Shown here one piece after another: positions 52,248 through 63,153 of a stretch of DNA of 64,000 nucleotides. The stretch lies in NCBI GenBank assembly GCA_037355855.1, contig CM074763.1, positions 4,960,001 through 5,024,000 on the forward strand. The letters run 5' to 3'. Made by a program: the position numbers and the translations under genes. The notes beneath the pieces are model-generated. The model ran no database searches, was not told the origin of the DNA, and worked only from the letters and a program-made list of their open reading frames with translations. The stretch comes from Pseudo-nitzschia pungens (taxonomy: Eukaryota; Bacillariophyta; Bacillariophyceae; Bacillariales; Bacillariaceae). The first letter of the stretch is position 1. Each line of letters starts with the position of its first letter.

Positions 52248-53218
52248 TTTGGTTCGTCTCGTAGTATACGACGGAACTGTTGCGCCTACTAATCTCTGTT
52301 GTGGAACGATGGCGGTGGGAGGGTAAGGTTTATCCGTGAAACGTCGTCTGGCCCAATCCGATTTACTCTCCACAACGGTGCGGAACTATCTTGTGTTGTA
52401 TGATCCAAAGTATTTAATCTCTCATTGTAATACGAAGTTTGTTACCGGTACTAACACATTATTATTATTACGAAGTATTTTTTATAACGACGAATACGAA
52501 GACGTCAACGGAAACAAACTGAACCACAGGGGTCATTCATAAAAATGGTGGGAAAAGTTCTTTCATAAAAATTCATACGAAAATTACTCTAAGGCTTACT
52601 TGTAAGTCTTACTCGTTAGGTAAGGCTTACTCGTTGTTCGTACAATCCTAAACCGATCTTCTGGTAATTAACTTTCTGGTATGTATGTAACCTTAACTTA
52701 CCGGTAATTATCGGTAAGGTTACCGTTTTGTAGCCGCTAAATTGAGGAACGTACAAAAGATACGGTATGAACATTACGAAGTACAAAGTAAGGCTTACTT
52801 CCTAGGCCTTATCTTCTGTCAAAAGGGGTTATCCGCTGGTATCTTTCCCAATGGATGAGTTATACGGTAACTCTAGGGGTCGTGCTTGAAAAAAATATTA
52901 CTGGTACGAGCGTAACTTACCCGGTATTTGTGCTTTCGATACTAACTTATCCTTTCCTCCCATGATTGACACTATAACGTTTAGGACCTGTCGTAGTTCA
53001 AATAGTAGTAAATGGTAGAACACCATTGTTATTATTGTTTTAAAAGAGGAAGATACTCTAGCCTCATCCATACTCCTTTCTCGTAAGACAACAACACACT
53101 CACTTCCGTAGTACGAACAAAAAAGACTATCTAAAAAAAATATTATGTACAATTTCTAAAAGTTCTCATATTTTTTGCGCAACGACCCGAGAGGGTGCAA
53201 TAATACGACACAATACGA
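52248..53218. other. AT-rich intergenic region dense in GTAAGGTTAC-type words
   Basis: No gene. 52585-52735 contains at least six copies of AAGGCTTAC / GTAAGTCTTAC / CTTACCGGTAATTATCGGTAAG, the densest cluster of this vocabulary in the window. Confidence 0.6.
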
Positions 53219-56200
53219 CTACTGCTTCGCCGTCTCGGATCTTGTTGTAGAAACGTCGTCCGTTGCTTCTTCTACATATTGGCTTTCTGCTCGACGATAG
53301 TTTCTTCCTTTGCGATTGTTTCGGTTCCTGGGAATACGAATGCTCGAATAGAAATCTTGATGATCGGACGAAGTTGATGAGGGCGACGAGGAGGAAGACG
53401 ACGACGAATCGTCGGATCCCCGAACGGCCTGAAGCTTGTCGTACCACGGTTGTTGCCGCATCATGTTTTTCAGGTTCTGGGAACCTTTCAGCATGTTCAT
53501 CGTGTCGATCGCGGAAGTCTCCGCGGCTTCCTTGGTCTCTTCCTCCAGGACCATCCGGCAGCGCTCTGCCTCTTTTTCGCACTCCTCTTCCATGTGCGAG
53601 TTGCCCATGTCGCGGGACACCCTGGCCCACAACTTCCAGACGGGGGCATTGCCACCGGGGAGCGCGTTTTCTTTCAGGCAGAGACCGATGCAGTGCTGGG
53701 CGAGATACAGCTCGTCCCGTTCGTAATATTCCAGCTGGGCAATGCAGAACAGGACAAAGGATCGCAGTTCCGCCCCGTGCTTGCTGCCGATCTGGGTCAT
53801 TCGGAGAGCGTGATCGAACAAGACTTCCACCCGCGGAATGTTTCCGAGGTGCCACTCACAGACGGCCCAGGTGACGTAGAGCTGGGCCAACCCGTGCTGG
53901 CTGCTGCCTCCGAGCAATCCGTTCGACGATCGCGTCATGGCCTGGGCACCCCGAAAGAGAATTTTTCGCGCTTGCTCAAATTCTCCCAGCGACATTTCGA
54001 ACGAGGCGTACTCGCGGTAGGGCTCGGCGCTCTGTGTGCCAGCTCGGCTGCAGGCTTCGGCAAAAGCGCTTCGGGCTTGTCCCACGTTGTGGAGCCTGGC
54101 GTGGTAGAGCGCCCAGTCCAGCGAAATCTTGTGGTTCCACGGGAATGCGGCCGAGGCGCGTTCGTACACGCGATTCGCGCCGTCGTAGGTTCCATACCGA
54201 CCCTCCAATCGCGCCCAGTGTCGAAAGACGCCAAAAAACTTGTCTCCCGATCGATATTTCGGAATGGATTCCAGCAAGCCTTCCCGGGTGGCATTGGGAT
54301 TTGCTGGATCGTTCTCGTTGCCGTCGTTCTGCTGCAGTACCTTCGAGTTCTTGAGGTGTTTCATGACTCGTTTCGATCCCTTCTTGTAGCGTTTCTGCGC
54401 ATCCACCAGCTCTTTTTCGTAACGGATGATCGATGCCTCGCAGACCGTCAGGGCCTGTTCCATGTTTCCCTCCGCTTCCTCCAGCTGTGCCAGGGCCAGC
54501 CAGCCCTGCGCGTGTCTCCCGTTGTTGGTTTCGATCGATCGGTACAACCAGGCACGGGCCTCGTCGACGTCGCCCTGCTCGTAGGCAACGCAGGCCAGCG
54601 CCGAGAGGGCAAATCCGTGGCTCACGGCAGGTCCCTCCTCCAGGGCGCGCTTGTAGCACCGCTCGGCGTCCTTGAGGAGCTTGGCACCCCGGTAGAGGTC
54701 TCCGAGCGCGTGGTGGAGCCGGTGGTTGGTCGGGCAGTACTCGATCCCCTTCTTGAGAATCTTCATGGCCTTGGCGATTTGTCCGTTCGAGAATTCGTGG
54801 ACGCCCCAGGCGTGATACGAATGGGCAAAGGCCGGGTCTTCCCGGATGGCGCGCCGGAAGCACTTGACGGCGTATTCGTTTCTCCCGTGGGACAGCTCGA
54901 GCTGTCCCATTCCGTGCCACAGCCAGGCATTTTCGGGAAGCAGCCGGAGTCCCTTCTGAAGGGTAGCCCGTGCCACGTTTGGGTTACCCCGGTCGTTGTG
55001 CATGCGCGATAGCCTTCGGTAGAGCCGGGCATCCCTGGGCGTCAGTTCCAGGAGCGACTCCAGGAGTTGGATGGCCAGGTCCGTTTCGCCCAATTGATCG
55101 GCCTTCTTAGAGGCCTCGTAGAGCTCCATGGCGTCCTTGTTGTTGGGTGCGTGCGGCGAGGTCGGAGAGGATTTCATGGCGTTGGTGAGTTTGCGGAGGT
55201 AGTCTCGGGTGGCTTCCGGGCTGTTGTTGACGCGTTTGTTCGGGTGCTTTTTGGTCTTGTTGTCGGGTTTCTTTCCAACGCGCTTTTGTCGATGGATTTC
55301 TTCCCGTCGTTTCTTGAACATTTCCGTGTCCACGGATCTGGACCACTCCGCCAGGGAGTTCGGAGTCCGATCCCCACTGATGGTGTGTTGCTTGTCGACT
55401 TTCGGGGGACTTTGGTTTTCGGTAAACTCGTGTTGTCGCTTGCTGACCAACTCATCCTTCTTGGCGGTGTTGTTGTTGTTTGGTTTTTCTTCGCTTTGTT
55501 GTTGTCGTTGTTGTCGAGTATTCGTCTTCTGATTCTTTCGTTCCGACAAAAAGGCATTCGGGTCGTTGAAATTCGAATCTTCTTCGAACCAGTTGGTTAG
55601 ATAATCACCATTGAGTTTCGCTTGGTGCTGCATTTGATGTTCGGTGGTCCATTCCCACAATCGGTCTTGCAGAACGGCTTTCTTTCCCGACTGTCCAAGC
55701 GACGATCCGACAAACAACAACAAGAAGGACAAAAAAAAACGGCAGCTGAATGAGATCCACCCCTAATCCGACCCACCACACCGAAAAAAACTTTTTTTTT
55801 GCATTTTGTTCACAACCTACCTTGGCAAGACCGCGTTGCGTGCAGGCTTCTCTCAGTTCCGTCACCTTGAGCGACAAGATCTGCGACTTGGTGGGAATCC
55901 AGGGAAACCACGCCGGGAGCACGGGAGAGGACGATGACGAGAAGCGCAGCAGGCGCACCCCACCGCTCCGGCTTCCGGCGCTGCTTCCCGGCACGGACGA
56001 TGCAAAGAACGAGGCCTCTCCACCCGGTGAGGCGTCCGAGAGGGGAGAGTTCTTCCACGTCAGAGCGGGTTCCGGAAAGAAACCGGACTGCTTGGACGAC
56101 GGGGAGGACGACGACGTTGATTTGACATCGTCTCCGTTGCGCGTCGCCTGTTCCTCGCTTGCTGGTCGGTCGTGTCTCGTCGAGTGCAATTCGAATCCCA

Positions 56201-56948
56201 ATACGCGGCGATTGTTGTTTGCGTTGTTGATTTTGTTTTCGTTCTTGTCCTTTTTCCTATTGCCATTGCTGTTGATGTGGCTATTGCTGCCATCCATCGG
56301 TGCGCGGAAGAGTTCTCCGTCCGAACGAAACGACGACGGTCTCGTAGAGGAAGGACTGGTGCTGCTCCCCAGAGGAACAAAGGCATTTTCTCCGAGGAGC
56401 ATGGACGTCGCACGTGGACTGTTGCAGTTCTGAGAGGTGGATCCTCCTCCTCTTCCCGATGGACTCATGCCATTGCGGTGTTGTTGTTCCCCATTTCCCC
56501 TCGGAACCAAAAAGGACCGCGAGGAGAGCAATTCCGAGGACGGAATGGTGGGCAGATCCATCGCAGACATCCACCACAACGGATCTCCTCCGTCGGGGGC
56601 CCGCAACGGGGTTCGCAGATTGTCCTTGACCGGGATTGTTTTCGGATGAGACGACGTTGGACTCCACGAGTGGACGGTCCGAGCAAGCTGCAACAAACAC
56701 ACCGTTAGGGAGACCGCAAATCGGTGGTTCCTCGAAAACAGTGTTCGTCGCCTTCCTTCCTCGCCAATCACCGGAAAACTTCTCCTCCTCGTTCCGGAGA
56801 CATCGTCACAATCACCCAACGTGTGCTGATCGAGAAAGTTCTGCGTGCCGTTTAGACACATGGTGGGCCTGGGGCGTTTTCTCGACGAGAATATTCTATC
56901 GTTGTCCATTGTTTGTATTGTTGTCAAGAGAGAAGTGTTGGTTCTCAT
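53219..56948 (-). CDS. SAP domain plus HAT/TPR-repeat protein (HCF107/Mbb1-like), probably plastid RNA factor
   Basis: Two exons: 56948-55821 and 55690-53219, with a 130-bp intron (donor GTAGGT, acceptor ACAG, phase 0), about 1,199 residues. The intron splits a SAP-like helix-turn-helix: ILSLKVTELREACTQRGLAK joins SGKKAVLQDRLWEW. Exon 2 then carries at least ten HAT/TPR repeats, for example NVARATLQKGLRLLPENAWL, EYAVKCFRRAIREDPAFAH and WARLEGRYGTYDGANRVYER. HAT/TPR proteins of this layout (HCF107, Mbb1) bind and stabilise plastid mRNAs. The N-terminus holds a hydrophobic segment (RFAVSLTVCLLQLA) then RTVHSWSP, compatible with a diatom plastid presequence. The ATG at 56946-56948 was chosen; 56909 and 57281 are alternatives. 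The tail is Ser-rich. Confidence 0.68.
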
Positions 56949-58364
56949 GATGACAATGCTTGTTGAAGCGATAAACAAGCAACGAGAAAGATGTTGTGAC
57001 CAACTCGGAGGCAAAGAGAAACCAAGCTCCACCGATATGTTATGGGAAAGCTTGTTTCTACTGTAGTTTCGCAGTGTGTTCCCCGTACCGTAGCAGATGC
57101 TTTTCCCGCTAACCGTGTTCGCCGCAGAAGGTAGAGAAAGAAATAGAGTTCCGAAGACGTCGACGACACGGTACGGTACCGATGTTGTGCTACCGATGAG
57201 ATCCAAACGCGATTCTTTGTGTGGTATCGGATGTGCGGTAAGCCGTGTAACTTTGAAAAGCTTGTGGCGCCACGACCGCATCACCCGAGGAAGAGAGAAA
57301 GAAATTCAACTCGTCGTCGTCTGCATTCCAGCAATGTACAATTGCCGTAGAACCTGTACCAAATAAGACACGTGGTATTCGCGGGACAAAATAATACCCG
57401 AACGAACATCAGATGGTTTTCGGGTGCTTGCAAGCTTGTCGTTCCTTCTCCGTGTGTGTGACGGCTTGCGTGATTGAATTTAGTTTTACTCTAGGGTAAC
57501 CTTACCTACCGTACCGTACGTGTAGGCAACTACGTGTATTTTACGTAGTAACCTTACTCATACCGGTAGGAAGAATGGTTTCGGGGGCGGTCCGGTGATG
57601 CGTCGATGATGATTCATGTCTTTCTTTTCGAGGAATGATGATTATTTAGCTCCACGTGGACTCTTATGGTGAAATTGCGTGCATCTTACGTACTTCTTTT
57701 TGTTTCCGTCCCTAATCACAGTAGTAAGTGTTCACTGTCACAGCTTCGGTGACCTGTAAAGTACTGGGATCCAACTTCTACGGCACGTAAGTAAATCTGG
57801 TACAGAAACTACACACAAAACCGTTTCCCTTCTGGATGACATCATCTTTCTTCATGCTTCAACCCTTCTTTCGGATGGTGCACCTGCCGTAAGGCTTACG
57901 AGTAAGGTTTACTAGGTGCAAGAAGTACAGTATCGTAAGGTTTACGGTACAGTAACTTAGGATATGATTGTGAGAATCATCGGTATGGGAAATCTTACGT
58001 CTACGCTATGGCCACACAGCAAGATATCTCCTATCGGTTCAATAGCTCGTAGTTACGGTACTCGTACCCGTACAGCGTAGCCTCCATCCGAAACATCATC
58101 GATGTTCTCTCACGAACATTCGCATCTACGACCATACCCAGCTACAGTTCTGATGTCTCGACGATCACCATCCTCCAGCACCGACGCGAACACTCAGTGT
58201 CAAAAGAAGTATTCCATCATCACGTGGTGACAGAATCAATCGAATCAATCAAACTTGATCAAACACTCAACAATCGTGTGAAGCAAGGATCGAAGCGACC
58301 AATCAATCAATCAATCAATCAAGGAAGCAAGAAAGGAACACCATCCATCACTCCATCCACTATC
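56949..58364. other. Divergent intergenic region
   Basis: Upstream of both the HAT/TPR gene and the DUF3110 gene. Repeated GTAACCTTAC / ACGTAGTAACC / GTAAGGCTTACGAGTAAGG words at 57495-57565 and 57890-57955. AATC repeats (58300-58322) lie in the presumed 5' UTR of the next gene. No coding support. Confidence 0.6.
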
Positions 58365-58877
58365 ATGATGACCACCAAGTTCTCCGCGATCCTCTCGCTC
58401 GTCGTCCCGGCGCTTGCGATGCTGGCGGCACCTTTCTCGGTGCACGCCTTTGCTCCGCGGCACGGACGCCGCTCCGTCACTCCATCTTCGATTCCGGCCC
58501 CGACTCTAGCTCGGACGACCACCACCGCCCTCCGCGAGTCCATCGTCGAGGCCGAGGAACGATTCCTGGCCATGGCCACCAACGGGGTCCTCCAGGAGGT
58601 CCCAGAGGTCGTCTACACAATCGTCTACAACCCGGGAACCCCCGCCGAGGGCATCCACACCATGAAATACATGGACAACGACGTCCTTTGCGACGTCCTG
58701 CTCTGCTTCGAGGGAATGGCGGACTGCATCGTCTTTGCCCGGACCATCAAGGAGGATCCGGCACTCGACCAGGAGCCGATCCCCACACCGACCTCCCGGG
58801 AGATGATGGAACAGGCCTGCCAGGGAATGGGCATGCGGATGGAAATCGTTCCCATGGAAACCAAGACGCAGTGGTAG
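58365..58877 (+). CDS. DUF3110 protein, plastid-targeted
   Basis: Small protein of a family shared by cyanobacteria and plastids, biochemical role unknown. 170 residues from ATG 58365. The N-terminus is a signal peptide (FSAILSLVVPALAMLAAPFS) with the diatom plastid-import motif at VHAF|AP and a Ser/Thr/Arg transit segment. The mature part matches DUF3110. It opens with VVYTIVYNPGTPAEGIHTMK and continues VLLCFEGMADCIVFARTIKE. It ends with PIPTPTSREMMEQACQGMGM, preceding MEIVPME. The longer open frame upstream (to 58197) encodes only 5' UTR-like Asn/Gln repeats. GGAGT pentamers follow at 58907-58939. Confidence 0.78.
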   Translation: MMTTKFSAILSLVVPALAMLAAPFSVHAFAPRHGRRSVTPSSIPAPTLARTTTTALRESIVEAEERFLAMATNGVLQEVPEVVYTIVYNPGTPAEGIHTMKYMDNDVLCDVLLCFEGMADCIVFARTIKEDPALDQEPIPTPTSREMMEQACQGMGMRMEIVPMETKTQW

Positions 58878-59846
58878 CTTTCGTTGCTTGCTTGTTTTGC
58901 GTTCGGGTGGAGTGGAGTGGAGTGGAGTGGAGTGGAGTATCACCGCCGCAACAGCACTGCACGGATTCTTCTGGGCACTGCACTGCATTGCACCGCATTG
59001 CGTTCCGACGGACGAGTCGGCTCGGAAAAAAAAACAAAACAAAAAACAAGCACACGACAACAATCACGCACGCGCGGGATGGATTCCCGCAATCCGTTCC
59101 ATCCACCACGCGATCGGTTTGCACGGAGTCCGATCCGATTTGATTTCAGATTTGATATGAGTGAGATTTCATTTAGATTTTATTTGATTTGATGCGACCC
59201 GGCATGCTCCCATCTCTTGCATGGATGCAACGGTGCCAGTGATAGGAGTACGGAACCAGCAGCTGTCCATCGATTGGTTTCGAGACTGTATGTCGAAGGG
59301 GTCCCGTTGGTCTGCATCGGACCTGTCCCACGCAACATAACACAACATCATCATTATCGTGTATTCTTTATCATTAGTTTGTAATGTAGTATAATTCACT
59401 AAGTATACAAGTTAGTGGCAATGGCTTCAACCAGGTGCATTTGTACTTCGACATGGCGTGTGCCGATGGCTGATTGGAGAACGTAGAAATTAGTGGCAAT
59501 GATTTGTTGGTGTGTCCGTACTGCAACGTACACAACGTGTAGGAAATTGGTGGGCTTGAAATCCGGTGCTAGTTCCGATCAGTATCCGGCGGAAGCAAGA
59601 ATAAACGATCGTCTTGGTTTGGAAGTGCTGTTGCTATCCACATTGTATCGTTTCCGATCCAAATGTGTGTGGCCCGGCACAGAAGTGAACCGCGGTGAAA
59701 AGTATCGCTCTTTCGGCTTGGTCGACTCGACAGTTGGTGTTGTGCTTCGTCTCGTCTCGTCACATCGTATCGCATCGCATCGTGTTCTATTCTCATCTAT
59801 CCTATCCTATCCTATCCTATCCTATCCAAACCGATCCTATTCTAAC
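58878..59846. other. Convergent intergenic spacer with pentanucleotide repeats
   Basis: GGAGT array at 58907-58939 and CTATC array at about 59797-59826, each close to a stop codon. No gene between them. Confidence 0.65.
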
Positions 59847-61163
59847 CTACTCTTCTGTGCCGTCGAATGCGGCAGCATACAGGTCCATGGAATTCTTGTA
59901 GCAGGTGTCGGCCACCTCTTTGACCGTGATCCCCTTGACCCCCGCAATGACCTCCGCGACCTGAACGATCTGGTTCGGCTCGTTGCGCCCCTTGACCATG
60001 GTGCCCATGACAAACTTCTTGTCGGGCTTTTTCGGAAAGGTCGTGGAAATGTGCTTGTGGCCGGCGTGGGTCGCCTTGATCTCGCAGTACGGACAATCCG
60101 TTTCCAGCACGATTCGGTCCAGGGGGAGTTCCCGGACCACGGCCAGGTTCTCCTCCGTCTTGAGCGAGCATCCGTTCAGTCCGATGTACAGGCCCAGATC
60201 GATAAAGGCCTCCGCCAGCTCGAGGCTGTCGTCGAAGGAATGAACGACGCCCCGGATCGGGATTGTCGCCCCGGATCGGGCATTGACCCGGTCCCGGTTC
60301 TCCCTGAGAATCTCCAGGAGGTCGGATCCGACGCTGCGGTTGTGCAGAAAGAGGGGGAGATTCGCCGGTTCCGGGCGTCCCTCGTACAGAAAGCAGTCCA
60401 GCTGGCGCCGGAAAAACTCCTTCTGCACGTCCTTGGGAGTGAACTCGAGCCGGTCGTAATCCAGACCGATCTCGCCAATGGCGGCAACGACGCCCTTGTC
60501 GAAGGCGTCCGAAAGGAGCTCCCGCAGCTCGCAGAGGACCGCATCGGCCGTCTTGCCCTCCTCCTTCTCAGCGGCGGTCGCGTTGTCGATGAATTCCTGT
60601 TGGCACCGGGTGGGGTGGACCCCCACGGTGCACGCCAGCACGAGGGGCGGCGGAAGGCCTCCGGGGTTCTCGGTTTCCCACCTGGTTCGGTACTCCTCCA
60701 CCACGGCCACGGCCCTGCGACTCTCGGCCAACGTTCCGGCCGTGAGAATGATGTGGGTGACGCCCTGCTTCACGGATCGTTCCAGGACCTCTTCGAAGTC
60801 CGGTTCGTGGCGTTTCTTGCCGAAATAGGTCCCGGCCGTGTACTTTTCGTCCAGGAGGTTGGCGCCAATGTCGACAAACCGAACCACGGGGGGAGGCGGC
60901 GACTCCGATTGGGAGGCCGATGGCGATGCTAAAGAGGATGACATGAATGCTGTTGTTGATGTTGTTTGCGATGAGGCTTTTTCCTCGAGTTGTAGACTGG
61001 TGAGGGTTCCTTTGCTTCGACGACGGATGTCGTAGGAATCAGATCGGTAGACACGAGGGAATTTGCCTCTGGGAACGGCGGCAAGGCGGAAACTCGATGT
61101 CGTTGTTGTTGCTGCTGCTGCAAATGTCAAGAGAATGTTCCAACCAGAGCGCATTCGGATCAT
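59847..61163 (-). CDS. TatD family metal-dependent nuclease/hydrolase, with organelle-type N-terminus
   Basis: TIM-barrel two-metal hydrolase (TatD/TATDN1 group, 3'-5' DNase in characterised members). 438 residues from the ATG at 61161-61163. Conserved points are FVDIGANLLDEKY (the first strand, with DIGAN where other members have a H.H or D.GAN), ACTVGVHPTRCQ, VVAAIGEIGLDYDR (metal Glu), LPLFLHNRSV and GVVHSFDDSLE (metal His), and DRIVLETDCPYCE (metal Asp). The N-terminus (MIRMRSGWNILLTFAAAATT then TSSFRLAAVPRG) looks like a signal peptide with an F-containing plastid-import motif, so plastid targeting is likely but not certain. The frame is intact and single exon. Convergent with the DUF3110 gene, about 970 bp apart. 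Confidence 0.82.
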   Translation of the reverse strand: MIRMRSGWNILLTFAAAATTTTSSFRLAAVPRGKFPRVYRSDSYDIRRRSKGTLTSLQLEEKASSQTTSTTAFMSSSLASPSASQSESPPPPVVRFVDIGANLLDEKYTAGTYFGKKRHEPDFEEVLERSVKQGVTHIILTAGTLAESRRAVAVVEEYRTRWETENPGGLPPPLVLACTVGVHPTRCQQEFIDNATAAEKEEGKTADAVLCELRELLSDAFDKGVVAAIGEIGLDYDRLEFTPKDVQKEFFRRQLDCFLYEGRPEPANLPLFLHNRSVGSDLLEILRENRDRVNARSGATIPIRGVVHSFDDSLELAEAFIDLGLYIGLNGCSLKTEENLAVVRELPLDRIVLETDCPYCEIKATHAGHKHISTTFPKKPDKKFVMGTMVKGRNEPNQIVQVAEVIAGVKGITVKEVADTCYKNSMDLYAAAFDGTEE

Positions 61164-63153
61164 CGTCGTGTCCTGTTTCGATGGTTGCGGCAATCAATCT
61201 CGGACCATCGAAAAAGTAAGGATGATCGAGGAGTTGTTACGAGTAAAAAAGCAGGAAGTAAGATTTAGTCTTTGCGATTGATGTATGTATGTACCGGTAA
61301 GGTTAGTATGTATCCAGTATCCGGTACCCGGTACACGGTAATACCAGGTACGGTACAAGTACCCGTAAGATCTTACGGGTGATCATCATCACACAGTCAC
61401 GGGAGGTGTGATGTTTGATCTTGAAGTCCAGCAAGACTGACTCCTCGGTTGTTCATTGTCTTATGGATATGTACAATATGTACAATGCTTGATAAAGAAG
61501 GTATGAAACACCATTTCTTGTCCGTGGTCCCGCGGGACCTGCCGAGACAAACTGTGAAGATCTACGAAGTAACCTTACCTGTATGTTACTACCATACGTA
61601 GAGCCTTACCGGTACGAATACCGGTATCCGGGAGTGAAACCTCGGCAGAATGAATCAGTGTTTGCCGAATCCAAAATCCAAAATCGAAAATAATCCTTGG
61701 GCAAAGTTATCTTCTTTTTGATCTTTGGTCCCTCAGAGATGGTCTTCGGCGAAAGCAAGCGTCTTTCGGTGAACGCAGGGAATGATCGTAGGTGTCGCAT
61801 CGCCCGAGGTGGAAACAAGATGTGTTTGGCCACCATCACAGACCAATTGATTCATTCATTCTCATTCATTTCTACTAGTAGCCCCAAAACGGGAGCATTC
61901 CCCCTTTGGAAGAATCAATCCTTGCGACCGTTCGAGCATGAGTGTCAAACAAACCGTGCGACGCAATGGCAATCGGGTTTGTGACTTCTTTCCATCAGCA
62001 CAAAGACTCTTACAAAACGGGCAGCGCTGGAGCAGTGGCACCCGGGTGACTGCACGCACTCCACGCCGGCAGGATCCGGTTCGTCGTTTGTCGATCTTGT
62101 CCGGGGAATCGACAAGACCACCACCCATCCGAAAGAAAGAGGGATTTCATCGTGCTCCCGCCCGCACTGTTTCCCGCCGAGCCTCGATTCGATTTTCGTC
62201 GCACAAACACAAAAACAAAAACAACGAAAACCAAAACCAAAACGAAACAAAAGACGCCAGCTCGTCGTTTGCGATTGCAAGAAACCTGGCGGGTTCGACC
62301 GTGTTCGTTCTGTACGGCACGATACTGTTCCTCCGTGAATGTTGCGGCGGACACGTTCCGTACGGATGGGAGGTGTGCCTTTCCGTCGTGACCAACCGAG
62401 AAAGAAGCCGTGGAAACGATTTCGACGATGCACGGCGGTAGAGACCGCAGCGCGGAACCAAAAACGGAAGCAATGCGTCAATCTAGCGACAAACGAATCG
62501 TTGCAATGGCTGCGAGAACCGGGCAATCCAGCAACGAGGTTTCAAACAATGCTGTCCGACCGTTCGAAACCCGAACACCTCGATTTTGATGCATTCCTCA
62601 CGACCGAACAAGAATAAAGTTGGGGACTCCGATGACCACGTAGTAGTAGTATGCATGTTGTTTCGTCTTGTTTGTTGACACTGCATCATGGATTACAATC
62701 GAGAAAGAAGATGAGAACGTCGGCATTGTTTTGTCTACACGGACGCACTACACGTACACTCTTTGTTTGAACCATGGTAATTGCGAACCATGGTGGCATG
62801 ACTGATTGCAAGAGGATCACGGGACAGACGCTTACTCATACAATGGTGTCGCGTCGAAGCGTACTTGGCTTCCGACATTTGCAGGTTGTGGTACTCAATA
62901 AAGGGAGCGATGCATTTCGTCACTACACGTAAAATGCTTCATAATTCTTTTTGCTAATATGCCCAGCTTTGGGGTACAGACAATTTTGATTCACCTTACT
63001 CTTGCTCTCTTGTAATTTTGTACCCGTGTACGGTTTTTTGAGAGTAAGGCCTGATACAAGCAATTTACATTATCAGTCGCACAAATGTGGTGGATTCGGT
63101 TGCATTCGATTCGATTCAATTCGATTCAATTCAATTCGATTCGATTCGTTCCT
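61164..63153. other. Intergenic region, no supported gene
   Basis: 61.27-61.63 kb is dense in TACCGGTA / ACCCGTAAGATCTTACGGGT words. 61.94-62.62 kb is GC-richer with open frames on both strands, but none gives a recognisable domain or a consistent product. 62.65-63.0 kb is AT-rich. GATTC/AATTC pentamers lie at about 63103-63148, at the 3' end of the last gene. Confidence 0.55.

Noticed and set aside
61938..62620. Candidate small gene(s) on either strand
   Set aside because: Frames of 90-190 codons overlap on both strands, none has a domain or consistent coding character; could not be decided.
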